Position numbers and translations under genes: made by a program. Shown here piece after piece: positions 9,489-21,300 of a stretch of 64,000 nucleotides of DNA. How positions within the stretch are numbered: the first letter of the stretch is position 1; each line of letters begins with the position of its first letter. The notes under the pieces are model-generated. The model was not told the DNA's origin. It made no database searches and was given only the letters and a program-made list of their open reading frames with translations. This DNA comes from Ectobacillus funiculus (GTDB lineage Bacteria; Bacillota; Bacilli; Bacillales; Bacillaceae_G), in assembly GCF_004138295.1 (NCBI RefSeq), contig NZ_SCFM01000016.1, positions 62,001 through 126,000 of the forward strand, written 5' to 3'.

Positions 9489-10682
9489 TTATCTATATTT
9501 CTTTAGCGGTGCAAAAAAAGCTTCAGATTTATCTAGGCTTACTTGTTCTTCCTTAATCAGATTGGTTTTTCCAGATGCGAAGTCGACAATCTTATATGTA
9601 AATACTTCGTAGTAGGTTTCAACATCAGCATTATTGTACCAGGAGATGATGAAGGTATCCTTACTGATTGGATAAATATGGTCTCCGCTGTGAGAAAAGT
9701 CGCTGGTACCATCAGAGTTTTTCACTTCCACCATTTTTCCATCATGGATATAGAATATCTTGCTACTATAAGAATTGGAGGCCTCCGTCTGATTCACAAC
9801 GATTAGGTTTGGAGCATCTCCAATCACCTCACCGCTGTTCTTGTTCATGTTAAACACCCAATCTCCAATTTTAACGTCTTGAGGGATGTCGTTAATCAAC
9901 AGTTTATAGCTACCCTCGCGAATAGTGTCCCCTTCCTGTGCACCTGCCCAAGACATATCTGAAAGATACGTTTTATCTTGCTCGGCCACGATTTTCACAT
10001 TTGCTCTCTTCCCATTTGTATCCTTCACATTATCCCAATTATATACTTCTTTTGTGGGATCAATTTTTGATGATTGTGCGGCTGCATTTCCGGACTCTTG
10101 CAGTGATTTTAGCTGTGAAATGACCTCTCCATTTTTATCAATATATGCAAGCAAACCGATATTCTTCGCATAGTATGTACGACCCCCATCGTCTGCTTCA
10201 ATCACCACAACATGTTCAAACTTCCCTGCCGGTGTTTGATAAGAGTCTAGTAGTTCAGCGATTTTATAATTGGTGCAATCCTCCGGGTCCGTACATACTT
10301 CCCATGAAGCACCAACTTTAATAGGATAAACAATCGCAGTGTAGCCTTCACTATCGACAATCCCAACAAAAAGACCTTCATTACTCTCCTGATAAATATT
10401 TTGCTGTGTACCGGATTCACCTAAGTCCATATTCCATATTTGTTCACTGCCATTATCTTTTTCAATTGTTTCAATTGAAACGTATCCATTACTATATTCA
10501 TATGTATATGTTTTACTTGGATCTCGTAGGAATGATGCTTCTTTAAACGGGTCCGTCTCTTTTACTTTTGGTTTTTCAACAGTTTGTTTTTTCTCCGATG
10601 TGTTCTGAATTGTTACCTTGTTATTACAAGCTGTGAGTACCATTACTAGAATCAATAGTAATGGAAATAATCGTTTTTTCAT
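9489..10682 (-). CDS. Secreted lipoprotein of unknown function
   Basis: The product has a lipoprotein signal (MKKRLFPLLLILVMVLTAC, lipobox LTAC), predicting a cell-surface anchored protein of about 397 residues. I prefer ATG 10682 over the ATG five codons upstream, because GGAGAG lies 7 bases before it. The mature part starts with a Lys/Glu/Thr-rich linker. It then has two mostly beta halves: residues about 40-195, with paired cysteines (VCTDPEDC) and a PAGKFEHVVVIE segment seen in lipoproteins with a lipid-associating beta fold, and about 210-397. No catalytic motif is recognised. It is monocistronic and convergent with the remnants to its left. Confidence 0.75.
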   Translation of the reverse strand: MKKRLFPLLLILVMVLTACNNKVTIQNTSEKKQTVEKPKVKETDPFKEASFLRDPSKTYTYEYSNGYVSIETIEKDNGSEQIWNMDLGESGTQQNIYQESNEGLFVGIVDSEGYTAIVYPIKVGASWEVCTDPEDCTNYKIAELLDSYQTPAGKFEHVVVIEADDGGRTYYAKNIGLLAYIDKNGEVISQLKSLQESGNAAAQSSKIDPTKEVYNWDNVKDTNGKRANVKIVAEQDKTYLSDMSWAGAQEGDTIREGSYKLLINDIPQDVKIGDWVFNMNKNSGEVIGDAPNLIVVNQTEASNSYSSKIFYIHDGKMVEVKNSDGTSDFSHSGDHIYPISKDTFIISWYNNADVETYYEVFTYKIVDFASGKTNLIKEEQVSLDKSEAFFAPLKKYR

Positions 10683-10887
10683 TCTGTTACTCTCCATCCC
10701 TTTAAAAAGTTATCAAATCATCATTAAATATAGTAACAAGAATATACACTCAACGCTAGAGAAAAAGTACCAAGTACCTAGTGGATATGTTTTCCAAAAA
10801 TTATATTTGCATCAGAACCCTATTTAATCCCCTTTGAATAGAATGTACTGTTCATACAATTCTTAACTGCATGAGAGAGGGGGTACT

Positions 10888-10948
10888 TTGCACTCCAGCC
10901 TTTTATATGTTTCCTTGCACTCTAGCCTTTTATATGTTTCCTTGCACT
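10888..10948. repeat. 27-bp direct tandem repeat, 2.3 copies
   Basis: The unit beginning TTGCACTCCAGCC occurs at 10888-10914 and 10915-10941 (one difference, CC versus CT) and begins a third time at 10942. It lies in the 400-base gap between the lipoprotein gene and the amino acid ABC operon, where nothing else is recognised except the terminator at 10956. Confidence 0.85.
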
Positions 10949-10955
10949 TTAAGCG

Positions 10956-10991
10956 AAAAAGGGCAGATTTCACGAACGGGTGAAATCTGCC
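10956..10991 (-). terminator. Terminator of the leftward amino acid ABC operon
   Basis: A perfect 12-bp stem (10962-10973 with 10980-10991) is followed on the minus strand by CTTTTTCGC. It lies just past the ATPase gene. Confidence 0.8.
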
Positions 10992-11097
10992 TGAAAATGT
11001 AGAAAAACCGATTTGGGTTACATATTGAATCTAGTTGAGGTATAAATCTATGAAGCAATCTTTGTGCTTGCTTGCTTGTCCCAAAACGCGGCAGCAA

Positions 11098-11844
11098 TTA
11101 TTTCAAACTGCGGTTTAGGAACGTTTTTGTCCGGTCAAATTGCGGTTTCATAAACAGCTGTTCAGGGGACCCAGATTCGACAACTTCTCCATTGTCCATG
11201 AACATGACCTTATTTGCAACTTCCTTGGCAAAGCCCATCTCATGGGTTACGACAATCATTGTCATTTGCTCTTGCGCAAGATCCTTCATTACTTGTAATA
11301 CTTCACCAGTTAATTCTGGATCCAAGGCTGAGGTAGGCTCATCAAACAACAAGATTTCCGGGTTCATCATCAGCGCCCTTGCAATGGCAACCCTTTGTTT
11401 TTGGCCACCAGACAGGTTCGCAGGATAAGCTGCTGCCCGGTTAGTGAGACCGATTTTTTCCAGCAGCTCTTGGCTTCGCTGTTGAATCTCAGCCGAAGTT
11501 TCCTTTTTTAGCATTTTCGGAGCAAGCTCCAAGTTTTCTTTGACAGTCAGATGAGGAAAGAGGTTAAAATGCTGAAACACCATTCCCATTTTTCCTGTGA
11601 TTTGTTTAATCTCATGAGGCTTTGCGTATACGCCATCTTTCACCAAATGATTGCCGGACAAACAAATGCTGCCGCCGTCAATTTCTTCAAGGTGGATCAG
11701 ACTGCGAAGCATCGTGCTTTTGCCAGAACCAGAGGGACCGATGACTGCTACTACATCGTTTTTATTTACATCAAAGGTAATTTGTTTTAATACATCAAGC
11801 TTACCGTACGACTTTTTTAAATTGGATACCTCAATGATCGCCAT
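11098..11844 (-). CDS. Polar amino acid ABC transporter, ATPase subunit (GlnQ/TcyC type)
   Basis: This 248-residue cytoplasmic ATPase energises uptake of a polar amino acid. It shows Walker [11 protein letters not shown]-loop [11 protein letters not shown], signature LSGGQKQR, Walker [13 protein letters not shown] and the H-loop VVTHEMGF, all in the order and length typical of PAAT-family ATPases. The start ATG at 11844 sits 8 bases after AAGGAG; upstream GTG and ATG codons are too near that site. It is the last gene of an SBP-permease-ATPase operon, 15 bases after the permease stop. The substrate cannot be read from this subunit. Confidence 0.93.
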   Translation of the reverse strand: MAIIEVSNLKKSYGKLDVLKQITFDVNKNDVVAVIGPSGSGKSTMLRSLIHLEEIDGGSICLSGNHLVKDGVYAKPHEIKQITGKMGMVFQHFNLFPHLTVKENLELAPKMLKKETSAEIQQRSQELLEKIGLTNRAAAYPANLSGGQKQRVAIARALMMNPEILLFDEPTSALDPELTGEVLQVMKDLAQEQMTMIVVTHEMGFAKEVANKVMFMDNGEVVESGSPEQLFMKPQFDRTKTFLNRSLK

Positions 11845-11859
11845 ATTCATCACTCCTTC

Positions 11860-12519
11860 TTATTCAAATTTGAACCGGTTCTCAAGCCATTTAAAGAACA
11901 ACGTTAATACGAGGGTCATGAACAAATAAATAAGACCGGCAAGGAAAAATGGCATAATAGTAAAGTCGCGGTTAACAGCCGTTTGGGCAAAGTGCAGCAA
12001 TTCAGGTACAGCAACCGCATAAAGCAACGCCGTATCCTTAACGAGTGTGACAGATTCATTTGCTACAGCTGGCAGGGCAATGCGGAACATTTGCGGCAGG
12101 ATAATCTTTATCATCGTCTGCCATTTGTTTAAGCCGAGAACCTGAGATGCCTCATATTGACCTTTATCAATAGCCAGGAGACCGCCACGAAAGATTTCTG
12201 CAAAGTAGGCTGCATAGTTTAAAATAAAACCAATACAGGCAGCGACAAAACGATCCAGTACCAAATATTCGCCAACTACAGGCAGCATCGGCAGCCCGAA
12301 ACAGATAAATAACAGCTGGAGCAAGAGCGGGGTTCCGCGCAGCAGATAAACATAGCCCTGAGCAAACAGGGAAAGAGGTTTAAATTGGCTCTTTATAGCG
12401 AGTGTTAATAAGAACCCTAGCGGAATTGACACTACAATGGCAATCAAAAATAAGAGGATTGTCATTTGTGCCCCTTCCAAAAGGGGTGCAAGAATTGAAG
12501 TAACATAATCAAAAGACAT
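11860..12519 (-). CDS. Polar amino acid ABC transporter, permease
   Basis: This HisMQ-type permease of 219 residues has five or so membrane segments and the EAA loop (YEASQVLGLNKWQTMIKIILPQ) that docks on the ATPase. I choose ATG 12519 (MSFDYVTS), because GGAGGA precedes it by 8 bases. The longer reading to 12582 runs through the intergenic hairpin and lacks a ribosome site. It normally works as a homodimer with the adjacent ATPase and binding protein. Confidence 0.9.
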   Translation of the reverse strand: MSFDYVTSILAPLLEGAQMTILLFLIAIVVSIPLGFLLTLAIKSQFKPLSLFAQGYVYLLRGTPLLLQLLFICFGLPMLPVVGEYLVLDRFVAACIGFILNYAAYFAEIFRGGLLAIDKGQYEASQVLGLNKWQTMIKIILPQMFRIALPAVANESVTLVKDTALLYAVAVPELLHFAQTAVNRDFTIMPFFLAGLIYLFMTLVLTLFFKWLENRFKFE

Positions 12520-12532
12520 AAAGAGATTCCTC

Positions 12533-12571
12533 CAAAAACAAAACAGGGTTTCCAAAGGAAACCTGTTTTGT
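12533..12571 (-). terminator. Intercistronic hairpin between binding protein and permease
   Basis: AAACAGGGTTTCC (12541-12553) pairs with GGAAACCTGTTT (12557-12568) with one bulge. On the minus strand a GTTTTTGG run follows. It would attenuate or protect the transcript so the binding protein is made in excess of the permease. Confidence 0.6.
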
Positions 12572-12584
12572 CTTATATTCATTA

Positions 12585-13367
12585 TTACTTTAATACTTTA
12601 TCTTCACCAAACCACTTTTTCGAAATTTCAGCGGCCGTGCCGTCTTCATTTAGCTTATCAAGCGCTGTTTGAAGTTGTTTCAATAATTCTTCATTTCCTT
12701 TTTTGACACCTATTCCATACTCTTCTGGAGCAAGAGACTCATCTAGCACCTTAAATGTGCTTTTTTCTTTCGTCATATAGTAATCAATCACAATTTCATC
12801 AATAATGACTGCATCCAAACGCCCGCTTTTTAAGTCGTTTAAGGCAGAAACATTATCGGCAAATTCTGTTACCGTCTTGATTTTAGATTTGATTGGATCA
12901 GCATTCAAGGCATCCGATGCTGAAGAAAGTGATTGAAGGCCTACAACCTTTCCTTCTAAGTCAGCTAATTTAGTAATTTTGGAGTCAGCTAACGTAACAA
13001 CAACCTGAGCATTCTTTAAATAAGGTTTTGTGAACAGAACTTTCTTTTTACGTGCATCTGTAATGGTATACCCGTTCCAAATAAGATCAATTCGGCCGCT
13101 GCTTAGCTCAGCTTCTTTTGTTTGCCAATCAATCGGTTGAAATTTGACTTCTTTTCCCATCTTTTCCGCAGCTGCTTTCGCATAGTCAATGTCAAACCCA
13201 ACAATTTCATTATTTTCATCTCGGAATCCCATCGGTGCAAATTTATCATCGATTCCGATTACCAGCGTATTGTTCGTTTTCTCAGCTGTTTCCGGTGATT
13301 TAGAGCACCCGGCGATAACTGTGAATACCGCTGCTATTACTAAGATAATAGTTGCTAACTGTTTCAT
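12585..13367 (-). CDS. Polar amino acid-binding lipoprotein of the ABC importer
   Basis: A 260-residue extracellular solute-binding protein (SBP_bac_3 family) anchored by lipid at Cys21 (lipobox IAGC). The mature part carries family landmarks: FAPMGFRDENNEIVGFDIDYA, the SGRIDLIWNGYTITDAR segment and a C-terminal SKKWFG. Such proteins bind cystine, histidine, arginine or glutamine. The WNGYTIT segment recalls TcyA-like cystine binders, but this is not decisive. It heads the three-gene leftward operon. A ribosome site AAAGGTGG precedes the ATG. Confidence 0.92.
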   Translation of the reverse strand: MKQLATIILVIAAVFTVIAGCSKSPETAEKTNNTLVIGIDDKFAPMGFRDENNEIVGFDIDYAKAAAEKMGKEVKFQPIDWQTKEAELSSGRIDLIWNGYTITDARKKKVLFTKPYLKNAQVVVTLADSKITKLADLEGKVVGLQSLSSASDALNADPIKSKIKTVTEFADNVSALNDLKSGRLDAVIIDEIVIDYYMTKEKSTFKVLDESLAPEEYGIGVKKGNEELLKQLQTALDKLNEDGTAAEISKKWFGEDKVLK

Positions 13368-13611
13368 GTTTGTACAATACCACCTTTAATTGAACGTTAT
13401 TTTGCTTTAATGCATTAATATATCAGTAAACTATAACAGTTTAACACTATAATACTATAAATTCAATATGAAGTAGATTGTATATGCCTCCTTGCTTAGC
13501 AAGGGATGGAGGAGGAAGAGCAAGTGCAATCCAAACGAGTCTATCAGAAAACAACACTCTTGATTGGGTTCGTATCTATCCAGCACGTTTCCAGTGGTGT
13601 AATAGAATCGA

Positions 13612-15123
13612 GTGAACAGGAAAAGATATGTACTAAAAACAATTTGGAAGTGGAAACAGTTGAACATTATACGAAAAAGCGGCATACATATCTTGGTATT
13701 TTCAATTTTGGCGGCCTTTTTACCGCCTTCCTCCCATTCATATGCAAATGAATCAGATCAAAGTTTGCAAGCAGAGATCAATCAAATCTTAGAGGAAGAA
13801 CCACTTTTAAAAGGAGGGCTTGCGGGAATAAGCATTCGATCGGCAAATACTGGGGAAATCTTATATGAGCATAATGGAGATATCCGGATGAGGCCTGCTT
13901 CAAATATGAAGCTCCTTACCTCAGCAGTAGCCTTATCAGTCTTAGGTGAAGAGCATCAATTTAAGACTGAAGTCAGAATAGAAGGAAAGAGAAAGGGAAA
14001 TATCCTAAAGGGAAATCTGTATGTAAAAGGTTTTGGCGATCCAACACTTTTAAGAGAAGATCTCAATCAAATGGCTAAACATATTGCCAATTCTGGAATC
14101 AGTATCATCGAAGGAGACCTCATAGGAGACGATAGCTGGTTCGACGATGTTCGTTTATCTCCTGATTTAATCTGGAGTGATGAGTACGCCTATTATGGAT
14201 CTCAAATTTCGGCACTTACAGTTTCTCCAAATAAAGATTTTGATTCTGGTACGATCCTTGTCGAGGTATCTCCAGGTTTGGAAGTAGGGGATCCCGCACA
14301 AATTCAGCTCTCACACAAAACAAATGATATACATATCATCAATCAAGCAGTGACCATATCTTCTGATGGAGAAACGGAGCTTACAATTGATCGAAAACAC
14401 GGTTCAAATACCATAATCGTTAAGGGCTTTCTGCCTATCGGAGCAAAAATTGAAAAAGAATGGATAGCAGTTTGGGAACCGACTCAATTTGCCCTTGATC
14501 TCTTTAAGCAAGAATTAGCAAAACAAGGGATCAAACTTTTGGGAACTGCTAAGGTTGGAGAGACACCTAAGGATGCTTATATCCTTACAAGTCATCTATC
14601 TATTCCCTTGTCTGAACTTCTCATACCTTTTATGAAGCTTAGCAATAACGGACATGCGGAAATTTTAGTTAAGGAAATGGGGAAAATAAGGAAAGGAGAA
14701 GGCAGCTGGGAAAAAGGGCTAGCAGTGTTAAATGAGCAGCTGCCCAAGCTAGGTGTAAATCCAAATGCATTAGTGATCAGAGACGGTTCAGGCGTTTCTC
14801 ATGTTAACTTAATTCCCGCTAATGAAATTTCGAACCTTCTGTTTCATGTTCAAAAGGAAAAATGGTTTCCCTCTTTCTTAAAATCCTTGCCTGTCGCTGG
14901 TAATAGCGACAGGATGATAGGAGGAGGCTTGAGAAAACGAATGGAATCTCTAAACGTAAAAGCAAAAACAGGAACCCTTACAACTGTTACTTCCTTATCT
15001 GGTTATGTGGAAACGAAAAAAGAAGAAACACTGATATTTTCCATTTTATTAAATAACCTGCTTGATGAAGAAAAAGGAAAAGAAATCGAGGATAAAATAG
15101 TAGAAATCATCGCAAATCATTAA
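13612..15123 (+). CDS. dacB: D-alanyl-D-alanine carboxypeptidase/endopeptidase (PBP4 type, peptidase S13)
   Basis: A low-molecular-mass penicillin-binding protein that trims or cuts peptidoglycan stem peptides outside the membrane. The S13 active-site set is present: SNMK (SxxK nucleophile and lysine), SNN (SxN) and KTGT (KTG box), with the long insertion domain between SxxK and SxN typical of DacB/PBP4a. The frame opens with a GTG at 13612 lacking a good ribosome site. A TTG at 13660 preceded by GGAAGTGG would give a cleaner signal peptide (MNIIRKSGIHILVFSILAAF, cleavage near SYA) and may be the real start. Monocistronic, closed by a terminator. Confidence 0.9.
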   Translation: MNRKRYVLKTIWKWKQLNIIRKSGIHILVFSILAAFLPPSSHSYANESDQSLQAEINQILEEEPLLKGGLAGISIRSANTGEILYEHNGDIRMRPASNMKLLTSAVALSVLGEEHQFKTEVRIEGKRKGNILKGNLYVKGFGDPTLLREDLNQMAKHIANSGISIIEGDLIGDDSWFDDVRLSPDLIWSDEYAYYGSQISALTVSPNKDFDSGTILVEVSPGLEVGDPAQIQLSHKTNDIHIINQAVTISSDGETELTIDRKHGSNTIIVKGFLPIGAKIEKEWIAVWEPTQFALDLFKQELAKQGIKLLGTAKVGETPKDAYILTSHLSIPLSELLIPFMKLSNNGHAEILVKEMGKIRKGEGSWEKGLAVLNEQLPKLGVNPNALVIRDGSGVSHVNLIPANEISNLLFHVQKEKWFPSFLKSLPVAGNSDRMIGGGLRKRMESLNVKAKTGTLTTVTSLSGYVETKKEETLIFSILLNNLLDEEKGKEIEDKIVEIIANH

Positions 15124-15134
15124 ATATATGCAAG

Positions 15135-15167
15135 AGAGCTGTAGATAAACATTCAGCTCTTTTTTTA
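15135..15167 (+). terminator. Terminator of dacB
   Basis: AGAGCTG (15135-15141) pairs with CAGCTCT (15154-15160), followed by seven Ts. Confidence 0.85.
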
Positions 15168-15308
15168 TTAAAAAACAGGCGAGAATCCCCCTTTCTCATC
15201 ATCGAATACAAATTAACATATAGAATCATTCCGTATATTTTCCAGCCACAATGGGTAGTTTTATCAATATGACACGTTGTTAGAAAACCTATTTTGGGGG
15301 AAATATAA

Positions 15309-18300
15309 ATGATTTTTAATAAAGAGCAGCTAAGAGAAGAAGCACATAAAGCGGCATTAAAGCACGATCCTTTCATAAGTCGAAAGCTTTCTGCACGCTT
15401 TATACGGTCTAACGAATCCGACTTAGAGAAGTTACGCAGCTTTGTTAACGACTTAAGAGATAATCGTTCCTCCTGTTCACAGCCTGCTGAGGAATGGTTA
15501 TTAGATAATGCTGAGTTTTTGGAAGAGCAAGTACTTGTAGTAAACCAAAATTTAACGAAAAGTTTTGTTAATTCTTTACCCCACCTCAAAAAAACGGGGG
15601 ATTCCAGGGTTTTTTCTATTTGTACAGATTATCTCCAATTTAACGACGGGCATTTGGATATGGATTCATTTATTTCCTATCTTCAGTCCTATCAGGAAGT
15701 TTCCGTACTGACAATTGCTGAGGTTTGGGCGATACCGCTTATTATGAGGGTGGCTTTGATTCGTCGTCTGGCCGACATCATGGATACAGTCAAGGAAAGA
15801 CGCGATGTTTGTTTGTTGGCTGAAGAGCTGCTTTCCGGTATCAAGGTATCGGAGATCACTCCCGAAAAAATGAAGCAAGTATTAGAAGAAGCTGGACAAG
15901 AAATGCCTCTTTCCGGTCCAATGATTGTCCATTTAGTGAAACATCTGCGCGAGCGAGCGGATTATACAGCGACAGTTGGGGAATGGCTCATTTGTAAATT
16001 GGAGAATGGACCCGAGAGCCTTGATCACATATTGTCATATGAATTTCAGCTCCAAGCAGCTTTTCAAGTGACAACAGGAAATCTAATTACAAGTATGCGT
16101 AAGCTCTCTCGCTGGGATTGGAAGGAAACCTTTGAGCAAATTAGCATGGTTGAACAGTCGCTGCGGAAAGAGCGAACAGGCTTTTATACGCAATTGGACT
16201 TCTCGAGTCGTGATACTCTCCGAAAGAGGGTCGAGCAGCTAGCGAGACGCTTAAACCTACCCGAAAACCTTGTGGCAGCAAAGGCAGTGGAGCTCGCGGA
16301 TACATATGGAGAGAATCCATCTGTGGAGCAAGCAAGAGCAGAGGGAAATAGCGAGGAAAGAAATCAGCCAATGTTTGTTGCATATTACTTATTAGAACCC
16401 AATGGCATTATGCAATTGAGACAAGCGCTAAAGATATGCGGCAAACCCCGGGCTCTTCCAGAAACAGGGTTAATGCGCCGTGCTACGGGGACGTATTTTA
16501 ATATGCTGGCAGCTTATTTCGTTATTGTCTTATTTGGCCTTTCAATTTGGATAGGCTGGGGTGAATTTTTTTCATCGTTGCAATGGCTAGCGATCCTAGT
16601 AGTTCTCTTGTTCCCTGCGATGGAGTGGGCGGTTACTGCAGCTCATTGGTTCATTGAACGAGTCAAAAGTCCAATCCCATTATTGCGATGTGATTTTTCA
16701 AAAGGGATTCCCGCTGATGCGAAAACGATGGTTGTGATTCCAGTTATCTGGTCATCCATAGCTGAAGTGAAGGAGTTAGCGGAACGGCTTGAATTGCATT
16801 ATTTGGCGAATCGAGACGCCAATCTCCATTTTGGATTATTGGGTGACTTCAAGGATGCGGGGACAGAGTCTCTCGAACAGGATGAATTTATTTTAACAGC
16901 AGCAAAACAAGAAATTAAGAGATTGCGGAATACCTATCCCAACACAAACTTTCATCTCTTTCAGCGAAAGCGGCAATGGAACCCGTCTGAGGGTATATGG
17001 ATGGGATGGGAGCGAAAGAGGGGAAAGCTCGTAGAATTTGTGGAGCTGCTAAAAGGGAGAAAGGATACCAGCTTTGCTTTTATCGAAGCAGATTTGACTT
17101 TACTTAAGGATGTCCGTTATATCGTTACTCTCGATTCTGATACGCAGCTGCCACTTGAAAGTGCTCAACGAATGATTGGGACACTGTATTTACCATATAA
17201 TCAGCCGATTCTAAATGAAGCGAAGACTCGAGTAGTAGAAGGATATGGTGTGCTTCAACCAAGAATTAGTATGAGTCATGAGGCCTCGATGAAATCGCGT
17301 TTTGCCCGTCTTTGGTCAACAGATTCAGGGGTTGACCCATATGCATTTGCTGTTTCTGACCCGTATCAGGATGGGCTTGGTCAAGGGATTTTTACCGGAA
17401 AAGGAATATTCGATGTTGATACGTTTTATCAAGTCATATGTGAACGGGTTCCAGATAACCTGGTGTTAAGTCATGATTTGCTTGAAGGCGGATTCCTGCG
17501 TGCAGGTCTACTATCAGATATCGAATTAATTGATCATCATCCGGCGAAGTTCATTGCCTTTCAAAAGCGGCAGCATCGCTGGGTAAGAGGAGATTGGCAA
17601 CTTTTACTTTGGTTGCTGCCAAGATTAAATAACCGAAGGGGTGAACTGGCACCAGTTGATTTGTCTGTGCTGACTCGTTGGCAAATTATTGATAATATGC
17701 GGCGGAGTCTATTGTCTACGACACAGTTTATCACCCTTCTTTTAGCAGTTACAGTCCTTCCAGGTTCACCTTTTCGCTGGATAGCTTTGGTGGCTGCAAC
17801 TTGGTTCCTGCCAGTTCTTCGCCAGCTTTTCACCGTTAAGCCCGGTTTAATGAATCTGCGCGGTATTTTGAACACGGCGGGTCAAGTTTTGTTTGGGATT
17901 GTCACCCTGCCGTTTCAAGCTGTCCTTTTGCTCGATGCAATTGGCAGAACGTTGTATCGTTTAATATTTTCAAAAAAACGATTGCTCGAATGGGTTACAT
18001 CAGATGAGGAGAATCGCAATAGTGAAAAGAATGGTGCTCCTATCCTCCAAGGCATGTTGGGAGGCTATGGGCTTTGTATTCTGTTTTTGGCGGCAATATT
18101 ATTTAATGACTCTATAGTGGTTCGAATCATTGGGTTTACACTAATTGTGATGTGGGTAAGCGCTCCATTTGTGATTAAGTGGTTAAACGAGCCTTTTCCA
18201 CAGGATCATATTACTTTTTCAGATGATGAGAGGGAAGAACTAACGAACTTGGCTCAGGAAATATGGGCTTTTTATGAAGATTACGTTACTGAAAAAGAGA

Positions 18301-21300
18301 ACTGGCTGCCGCCTGACAATGTGCAGATGGCACCGCCAAACGGGGTGGCCCATCGCACCTCTCCTACCAACATTGGCTTGTATCTTACTTGCGCTTTAGC
18401 AGCAAGAGATTTTGCGTTTATTGATACCCCAGGGTTAATTTTACGGCTGGAGCGTACATTAGAGACGCTTGAGCGGATGGAAAAATGGGAAGGGCATTTA
18501 TACAACTGGTATGACACAGAGACACTGAATCCGTTATTACCAAGGTATGTATCAACAGTTGATTCAGGAAACTTAGTTGGCTGTCTTATTACCGTAAAAG
18601 AAGGGTTGGCAGAGTGGCTTGAACCCTACAATAAAAAGAAACATCCGACTGACTACTCTCATAATGATGAAATGCTGAAAATTGCTTTTTCTGAAGAAAT
18701 CGCACCGGATGTCTCGGGAAGACCGAATGGCAAGAAGGCAAGCGTTAATTGGCAGGAGAGGGGTCACCTGTTGCTTGAACGTATCGAAAAATTGATTCAA
18801 GAAACTAATTTCCGGCCTCTATTTGATTATAAAGCCAATCTATTTACTTTAGGGTATCATGCTGATCGAAACACCCGAGATGAAGTGCTTTATGATTTAA
18901 TGGCCTCTGAGGCAAGAATTGCAAGCTTTGTCGCGATTGCACTTGGTCAAGTGTCAGTCTCCCACTGGCATGTACTTGGAAGAACGATGACCAAAGTTGG
19001 GAAACACCCCGTCCTCTTATCCTGGACTGGGACGATGTTTGAATATTTAATGCCATGGCTGTTAATGAGGACGTACCGTAATACATTATGGGAAAAAACA
19101 TACGCAGCGGCTGTTGATCGCCAAATTGAATATGCACACCAGCGAGGAGTCCCGTTCGGGATCTCTGAATCGGGCTACTATGCGTTTGATTATCAAATGA
19201 ATTATCAATATCGGGCCTTCGGTGTTCCGGGCCTCGGATTCAAACGGGGACTTGAGCAGGACTTGGTCATCGCGCCTTACGCCACAATCATGGCGCTGCC
19301 TTTTGCAAAGACTCAGGCTTTAACTGCTTTAAAAAAAATGGAGGAGTTAAATGGCCGAGGAAAATATGGATTTTATGAAGCAATGGATTTTACACAAGAA
19401 CGGCTGCCGAATGGGAAGCGCCATGAGGTAATTCAAAGTTTTATGGCCCATCACCAAGGAATGAGCTTACTAACTCTGGCGAACCTATTACAGCCAAAAA
19501 CAATGGTGAAGAGATTTCATCGCAATAAACAAATACGTTCAGCGGAATTGCTCTTACAAGAAAGAATTCCGAAAAACCCTAAGTATATTAAGCATCCAGC
19601 TTTGGGGCGTGTACACGAGCCTTATCCGAGAAACGCTCAGGATGTTGCAACAGTAAGGGAATATATTTCGCCTGACACAAGGGTTCCTGAGGTCAACGTT
19701 CTTTCAAATGGTTCGTTCACAACAGTCGTAACAAATACCGGCAGTGGTTTTAACCAGTACAAAGGTTTATTAGTCTCTAGATGGCGTGAAGACCCAGTAA
19801 TGGATCCGTGGGGGAGCTATGTCTATATTAGGGATGTCTCCCAAGATAAGCTATGGTCGCCATCTTACCAACCATGTAAACTGGAAGCTTCGGAACAACG
19901 TGTAGAATTTGAGCTAGACCGTGCAACGTTTATGCGTGTTGATGGGGATATTAAGACTAATATGGAGATTTGCGTTTCGTCAGAATGGAATGCGGAGCTG
20001 CGCAGAATCACTTTGACAAATAGCGGTGAACAATCAAAAGTTCTGGAGGTTACAACTTTTGTTGAGCCAGCTTTGTCAAACCCAATAGCAGATGTTGCTC
20101 ATACTGCCTTTAGCAAGCTGTTTATACGGACTGCTTTCGATGCTGAATCAGGCTGCCTTGTAGCTGGCCGAAGACCTCGCGAAGCGAAGGACCAGGCACT
20201 TTGGTCAGCCCATTCACTTATGGTTGACGGTAATACTCTTGGGACGATTGAATTTGAAACAGACCGCTCCAGCTTCATTGGTCGGGGCTATCAACTATCA
20301 GAGCCCAAAGGAATCCGGACTCGCCTTCGTGGCAAGGTTGGCTCTGTGGCCGACCCAGCCTTTGTGATGAGACGGCGCATCTGCATTGAACCAGGTAAAC
20401 AAATTCGATTGGTTGCCGTTACCTCAGTTAGTGAGACAAGGGAAGATGCGATCGAAATTGTGCGCAAGTTTACTCCTGATCAAGCAGTTGAACGGGCGTT
20501 TCAATTATCATGGAATCGAGCACAGATCGAAATTCGCAATCTGCATTTAACGAATCGAGAGGCAACTGATTTTCAAAGGCTGGCAGGACAAATTTTATAT
20601 ACATCCCCGCTGAAGAAGGATCGGATGAACAATATTTTAAGCAATACAAAAGGCCAGTCTGGACTCTGGGGCTTTGGGGTATCTGGTGATCGACCGGTCG
20701 CCCTCCTGCGAGTTGAAGACCGCAGCCAAATGCCGTTCGTTGTAAAAATGTTAGCGGGTCATGAATACATCCGGCGGCTTGGTCTTTTATTCGACCTCGT
20801 TCTCCTTAACGAATCGGAGGAAGGCTATCACCAACACTTGCAAGAGGCACTTCAGCAGGCGGCAGAGCATGGCGTTGATCGTTTTGGAGCAGGTTTGTCC
20901 GGTGTATATGTCGTTGCCTCTAATCAATTGGGTGAGCAGGATAAAGCATTGTTACGGGCAGTAGCTCGGATCGAACTCCGTGCAGGCGGAGCCAGTTTAG
21001 CAACGCAAATGCGATTGCCTAAGGTTGGCACGGAAAATGAGCTACAAAAGGTTGAAACAACGAGTGAATTGCCAAAGCAACTTATTCCGCTTCCCTCAGC
21101 TACGGATAAGACTTTTTCTTCCGGACAAGCAATCCAAGAAGAAACGAAAGAATGGTTATTTTTTAATGGCTGGGGCGGATTTTCTCCTGATGGAAAAGAG
21201 TACCGGATCATGATAAAAAATGGAAATCATTTACCGGCACCGTGGATTAATGTCCTTGCCAATCCTAATTTTGGCTGCCTCATTTCCGAGATGGGAACGG

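Noticed and set aside
13506-13751. 81-codon frame ahead of dacB
   Set aside because: It overlaps the dacB start in another frame, and its composition and lack of family signal suggest an out-of-frame reading.
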